Shown: piece by piece, positions 17,701 through 20,111 of the stretch
Position numbering within the stretch: the stretch's first letter is position 1
Layout of the letters: every line of letters starts with the position of its first letter
From: Auxenochlorella pyrenoidosa
Lineage: Eukaryota > Chlorophyta > Trebouxiophyceae > Chlorellales > Chlorellaceae
Reading direction: 5' to 3'
Assembly (NCBI GenBank): GCA_001430745.1
Contig: KQ481977.1
Span: forward strand, 901,970 to 922,080
DNA: 20,111 nucleotides
Translations under genes and position numbers: made by a program
The notes under the pieces: generated by a model
Database searches by the model: none
What the model saw: only the letters and a program-made list of their open reading frames with translations
Told to the model about the DNA's origin: nothing

Positions 17701-17795
17701 TCATTGTGACCCCTAAGCCCGACCGCTGGTACCGCGTGGCTCAGGTACAGACGGTGGTGGCGCCCAGCGTGTTCCTTGGCAGCCTGCAGCGATAG
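14787..17795 (+). CDS. Secreted proline-rich protein of unknown function
   Basis: Exons: 14787-15239, 15399-15525, 15776-15936, 16141-16226, 16477-16667, 16933-17144, 17334-17437, 17699-17795. All introns are GT-AG and all phases join to 476 residues, ending at TAG 17793-17795. Residues 1-20 (MNIALLLVLCVLAHTAAGAS) are a clear signal peptide. Residues 49-93 are a Pro/Arg/Gln/His-rich hinge with a nine-proline run near 68-76, like algal cell-wall proteins. From about 96 to the end is a globular region rich in Trp, Tyr and Ala: GWLLWVRHLHALTRFG, ATFWYSLLATDD, DIWANTLMAYDPLWLRP, GYTVMVRVNPNNEFVPI, DWSHYTLDGAASL, APAWWSASWAGPFPG, RLDVLAWSVLKGDANTGSV, PDRWYRVAQVQTVV. Two N-glycosylation sequons (NET at 243, NVT at 411) suit an extracellular product. 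I recognise no catalytic motif or family. An 87-base in-frame segment, 14838-14924, could be an optional intron. Confidence 0.75.
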
Positions 17796-18392
17796 CCAGG
17801 GGCGGCGCACCCATACCCGTGGGCACCCGGGTGTGCCGCAACAGCACTGTGAACTGCGCTGCTCCTGCTTACCTGTACTACCTGATCCGATACAATTTAA
17901 TTTTGAACCTCAGCACGCACAGCGTCAGCTTGTATCGGGGCCAAGGCACAGAGAGGCGTGGGCGCAAGTGGCTTGCACGACCTTGCAAGACCGCTGCCGA
18001 TGCTGCTGCCAACATTGCGCAATGCTGTCGATGTCAGCCTTGGCTTCTGCAATGCTCATGAAAGTGCAAAGCAAGCTGTGCATACTCAAGAAGCGCTGCT
18101 CTCGGAGCAAAGTTGGGGCGCAGCACGAGGGCAGCACGGCCTCTCATTGCGTTGTGTGGCGTCCGAGACTCCGCACTTGACACATTGCACTGCCCTGCAT
18201 TGCCAGGCTTGTGCTGAGCTCGCCCCTTCAACACACGCTGTCAAAGAAGCGCCACCACTTCTTGAGCACAGCCATCGTCATCCCGCAGGCAGCCGTTGGT
18301 GCTCATGATCGCGCCCAAGCGTCACTGACATAGCAGGACGGGGCCTCGAGCAGGGCAGCCGGGGAGGCAAAGACACGGCGCAGACGCACAGG
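17796..18392. other. Spacer between the secreted protein gene and SNF4
   Basis: About 600 bases holding the 3' UTR of the upstream gene and the promoter and leader of SNF4. A short AT-rich patch (ACAATTTAATTTTGAAC) lies near 17890-17907. I found no TGTAA on the plus strand here, so the upstream poly(A) site is unknown. No RNA gene or convincing reading frame is seen. Confidence 0.5.
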
Positions 18393-20111
18393 ATGGCGTT
18401 CTTCGTGCCCACCAAGTTTGTCTGGCGTTTCGGAGGCAACCAGGTGAGCGCAGGCGCCGGTGGGCGAGTCTGCTTGCGCCCCAAGTGCCGCCGAGACCCG
18501 AGCCTTGCCGAGTGCCCCCCGCAGGTCCATCTCTGCGGCTCATTCACCCGATGGGTGGAGACTGTGCCCATGACGCCGGTCGACGGCCAGCCCGGCACCT
18601 TCAGCGTGGTGGTGCACCTGCCGCCAGGGTGAGCCGGCCGCCTGCTTGGGCGCAACGTCAAGAGAGCAGCTTGGCTGGTAGGCGTGAGGCCTTGGCAGAC
18701 CCCTCTGTTCTATACCACAGCTGCAGGACATGCGCCCAGCTGGTGGCAGCAGTCGCAGGGGCTGGCTGCTTCCGCATCGCTGTTTTTCGCTGGCCTGTGC
18801 TGGCTTGCTGAGGACCAGAGCACGCCCCTCTGATGCCCACCGCCCTCCCCCTCCCTGCTGCCCTTTGGCCTTGGCCGACCCTACAAGCAGGTACCACCAG
18901 TACAAGTTCATCGTTGACGGCGAGTGGCGGCACGACGACACCCAGCCCTACATGCCAGACCCGCTGGGCAACGTGAACAACTGGCTGTTTGTGCGCAAGC
19001 CCGACAACCAGCAGGCGCAGGGGTGAGGGCGGGGGGGGGGGGCCTGGGGCTCACGTTGTGTGTGTGCGCACGCGCGTGTGTGTAAGTGATAGGCCGCTGC
19101 ATCTCCCACTGCCGTCGCTGCTGGGTGGGGGTTGGACCTTGGCCGAGCTCCCAGTGGAGCACAAGCGGCCAGGGGGTGGGGAGCGTTGTTGCGCATCTTG
19201 ACGACGCTGCCCTGGTCCCCTGCTTGCCGCTGTCCGATGGCTGCTGCCTGCAGAGCGCAGAGCTCTGCCTCTTGCCGCCACAAACAGACTCTTCTGGCTT
19301 GTCTGCCAGCCTGTGGCGTCGCTCAGGCAGGCTCCTCAGAGTGGGCTCCCGCTGCCCGTGCTGCCCCACAACCACCCCTGCAGGCACGTCGTGGCTGGCG
19401 GGCTGCACCAGAGCCTGCAGCAGCAGCAACAGCACCACGCGGCAGCGCAGCACCACCAGCATGCGGGGAACCAACATGGGCTGGGGCACGGCGGCACCGC
19501 GCCCTCCTCGCGGGCGCAGTCGGGTGCGAGGAAGGGCTGGCCAGCCGCTGCTGCGCACCCGCAGACGTGGCTGGGTGCTGGCCTGCCAGGCCGGCGGCCT
19601 AGATTTGGCAGCGCCGCACCTCTTGCAGCCAAGGCGGCCCTGTTACCTGCTGTGGTGTGGATGCGTGTACCGTGGCGACAGTCATGCAGCAGCTTCGGGC
19701 CTGGCTGAAGAGCACGGCTGAAACCCTGGCTGCAACCGGCGGTGCAGCGGCGCGCATTGAGTGCCAGGCTTCGCCGCTGGCCTGCCCACTGAGAGTCCCC
19801 CCCACCAAGCTGATCCTCTGTCGCCCCGGCGCCCCGCTGCCTCGCAGTGGCCGACATGGAGGTGGGGGGCGGCGAGGGCGGCGGCGCGCAGGGCGGCGTG
19901 CTGGCGCCCATTGCGGCGCAGGCCGACGAGCCGGCCCACACCAAGCGCAAGGTCGCTGACTTCTTGAACCACCACACAGGTGCGCGCGCGTGCGTGCGCC
20001 TGCCACTCGCAGGCCAGCCTGCGAGGGTGCTGCCGTGTGCCGCGCCACCCGCGGTGCTGCTGCCTGCGTCGCGCCAGCAGCACTGGCCGACCGACCTTCC
20101 GGCACGCCTGG
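18393..20111 (+). CDS. SNF4: SnRK1 beta-gamma subunit (SNF4/AKIN-beta-gamma), N-terminal part
   Basis: Exons seen: 18393-18443, 18525-18628, 18891-19022, 19384-19523, 19848-19979; the last GT donor is at 19980 and the gene continues past the window. About 186 residues are visible. Residues 8-86 form a CBM48 glycogen-binding domain of AMPK-beta type: TKFVWRFGGNQVHLCGSFTRW, VVVHLPPGYHQYKFIVDGEW, RHDDTQPYMPDPLGNVNN. Residues matching the AMPK-beta carbohydrate contacts are all present (Trp27, Lys57, Trp64, Asn81). After this come a Gln/His/Gly-rich linker (about 97-142), a Gly-rich segment, then KRKVADFLNHHT, which matches the helix just before the first CBS motif of plant beta-gamma proteins. 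The CBS repeats should follow downstream. The plant-specific hybrid subunit replaces the canonical gamma in the SnRK1 energy-sensing kinase. The ATG opens directly onto the domain with no targeting signal, consistent with cytosol or nucleus. Intron 3 is discussed in the findings. Confidence 0.93.
19052..19082. repeat. Alternating GT/GC tract in SNF4 intron 3
   Basis: About 30 bases are almost strictly alternating purine-pyrimidine (GTTGTGTGTGTGCGCACGCG, then CGTGTGTGTGT), a composition able to adopt Z-DNA. It follows a G run of twelve at 19031-19042. It lies wholly within the intron. Confidence 0.7.
19081..19085 (+). terminator. TGTAA inside SNF4 intron 3
   Basis: TGTAA follows a GT/GC alternating tract 58 bases after the exon 3 donor. 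If intron 3 is not removed, translation stops at TGA 19024-19026, immediately after the glycogen-binding domain, so this could serve as an intronic poly(A) signal. Five-base motifs are common, so the support is weak. Confidence 0.25.

Noticed and set aside
1..20111. tRNA, rRNA or organellar genes
   Set aside because: No cloverleaf with A- and B-box motifs and no rRNA-like conserved stretch was recognised on either strand.

Overview
The window looks like nuclear DNA of a unicellular green alga, most likely a Chlorella-like trebouxiophyte. It is strongly GC-rich. Genes are split into many short exons by introns of about 80-360 nt ending in pyrimidine-rich CAG. TGTAA, the green-algal polyadenylation signal, occurs at sensible places. 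Three products (barwin/PR-4, SnRK1 beta-gamma, a secreted proline-rich protein) fit Viridiplantae. All exon models were built by eye from reading frame, splice sites and family conservation; no RNA evidence was available.

Layout. (1) 1-597: the 3' end of a plus-strand gene, probably sulfotransferase-like. (2) 1889-3583 (+): five exons coding a 300-residue secreted protein with a signal peptide, an Ala/Lys helix, a Ser/Asp linker and a C-terminal barwin (PR-4) domain with six cysteines. Its C-rich 3' region runs to a TGTAA at 4481. (3) 6676-4620 (-), convergent with the barwin gene: six exons coding an arylamine N-acetyltransferase with an intact Cys-His-Asp triad and one GC-AG intron. (4) 7.0-14.7 kb: about 7.7 kb without a convincing intact gene. 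It holds at least eight long imperfect inverted repeats (7767-10679), direct repeats, and a frameshifted coiled-coil reading frame (12500-13220). (5) 14787-17795 (+): eight exons coding a secreted protein of unknown function with a proline-rich hinge. (6) 18393 to beyond the window (+): the N-terminal half of the plant-type SnRK1 beta-gamma subunit (SNF4/AKIN-beta-gamma), with the glycogen-binding domain followed by a Gln/His-rich linker.

The genes do not form a pathway. Two of the four well-resolved genes have signal peptides and are probably cell-wall or extracellular proteins. SnRK1 beta-gamma is a cytosolic or nuclear energy sensor, and NAT is a xenobiotic or metabolite acetyltransferase.

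The most unusual feature is the cluster of long foldbacks between 7.7 and 10.7 kb. Several arms, read outward on opposite strands, give similar Ala/Gln-rich peptides whose differences fall largely at third codon positions. This suggests inverted duplication of pieces of an old coding gene. Transcribed hairpins of this kind could feed small-RNA production, but that is inference.
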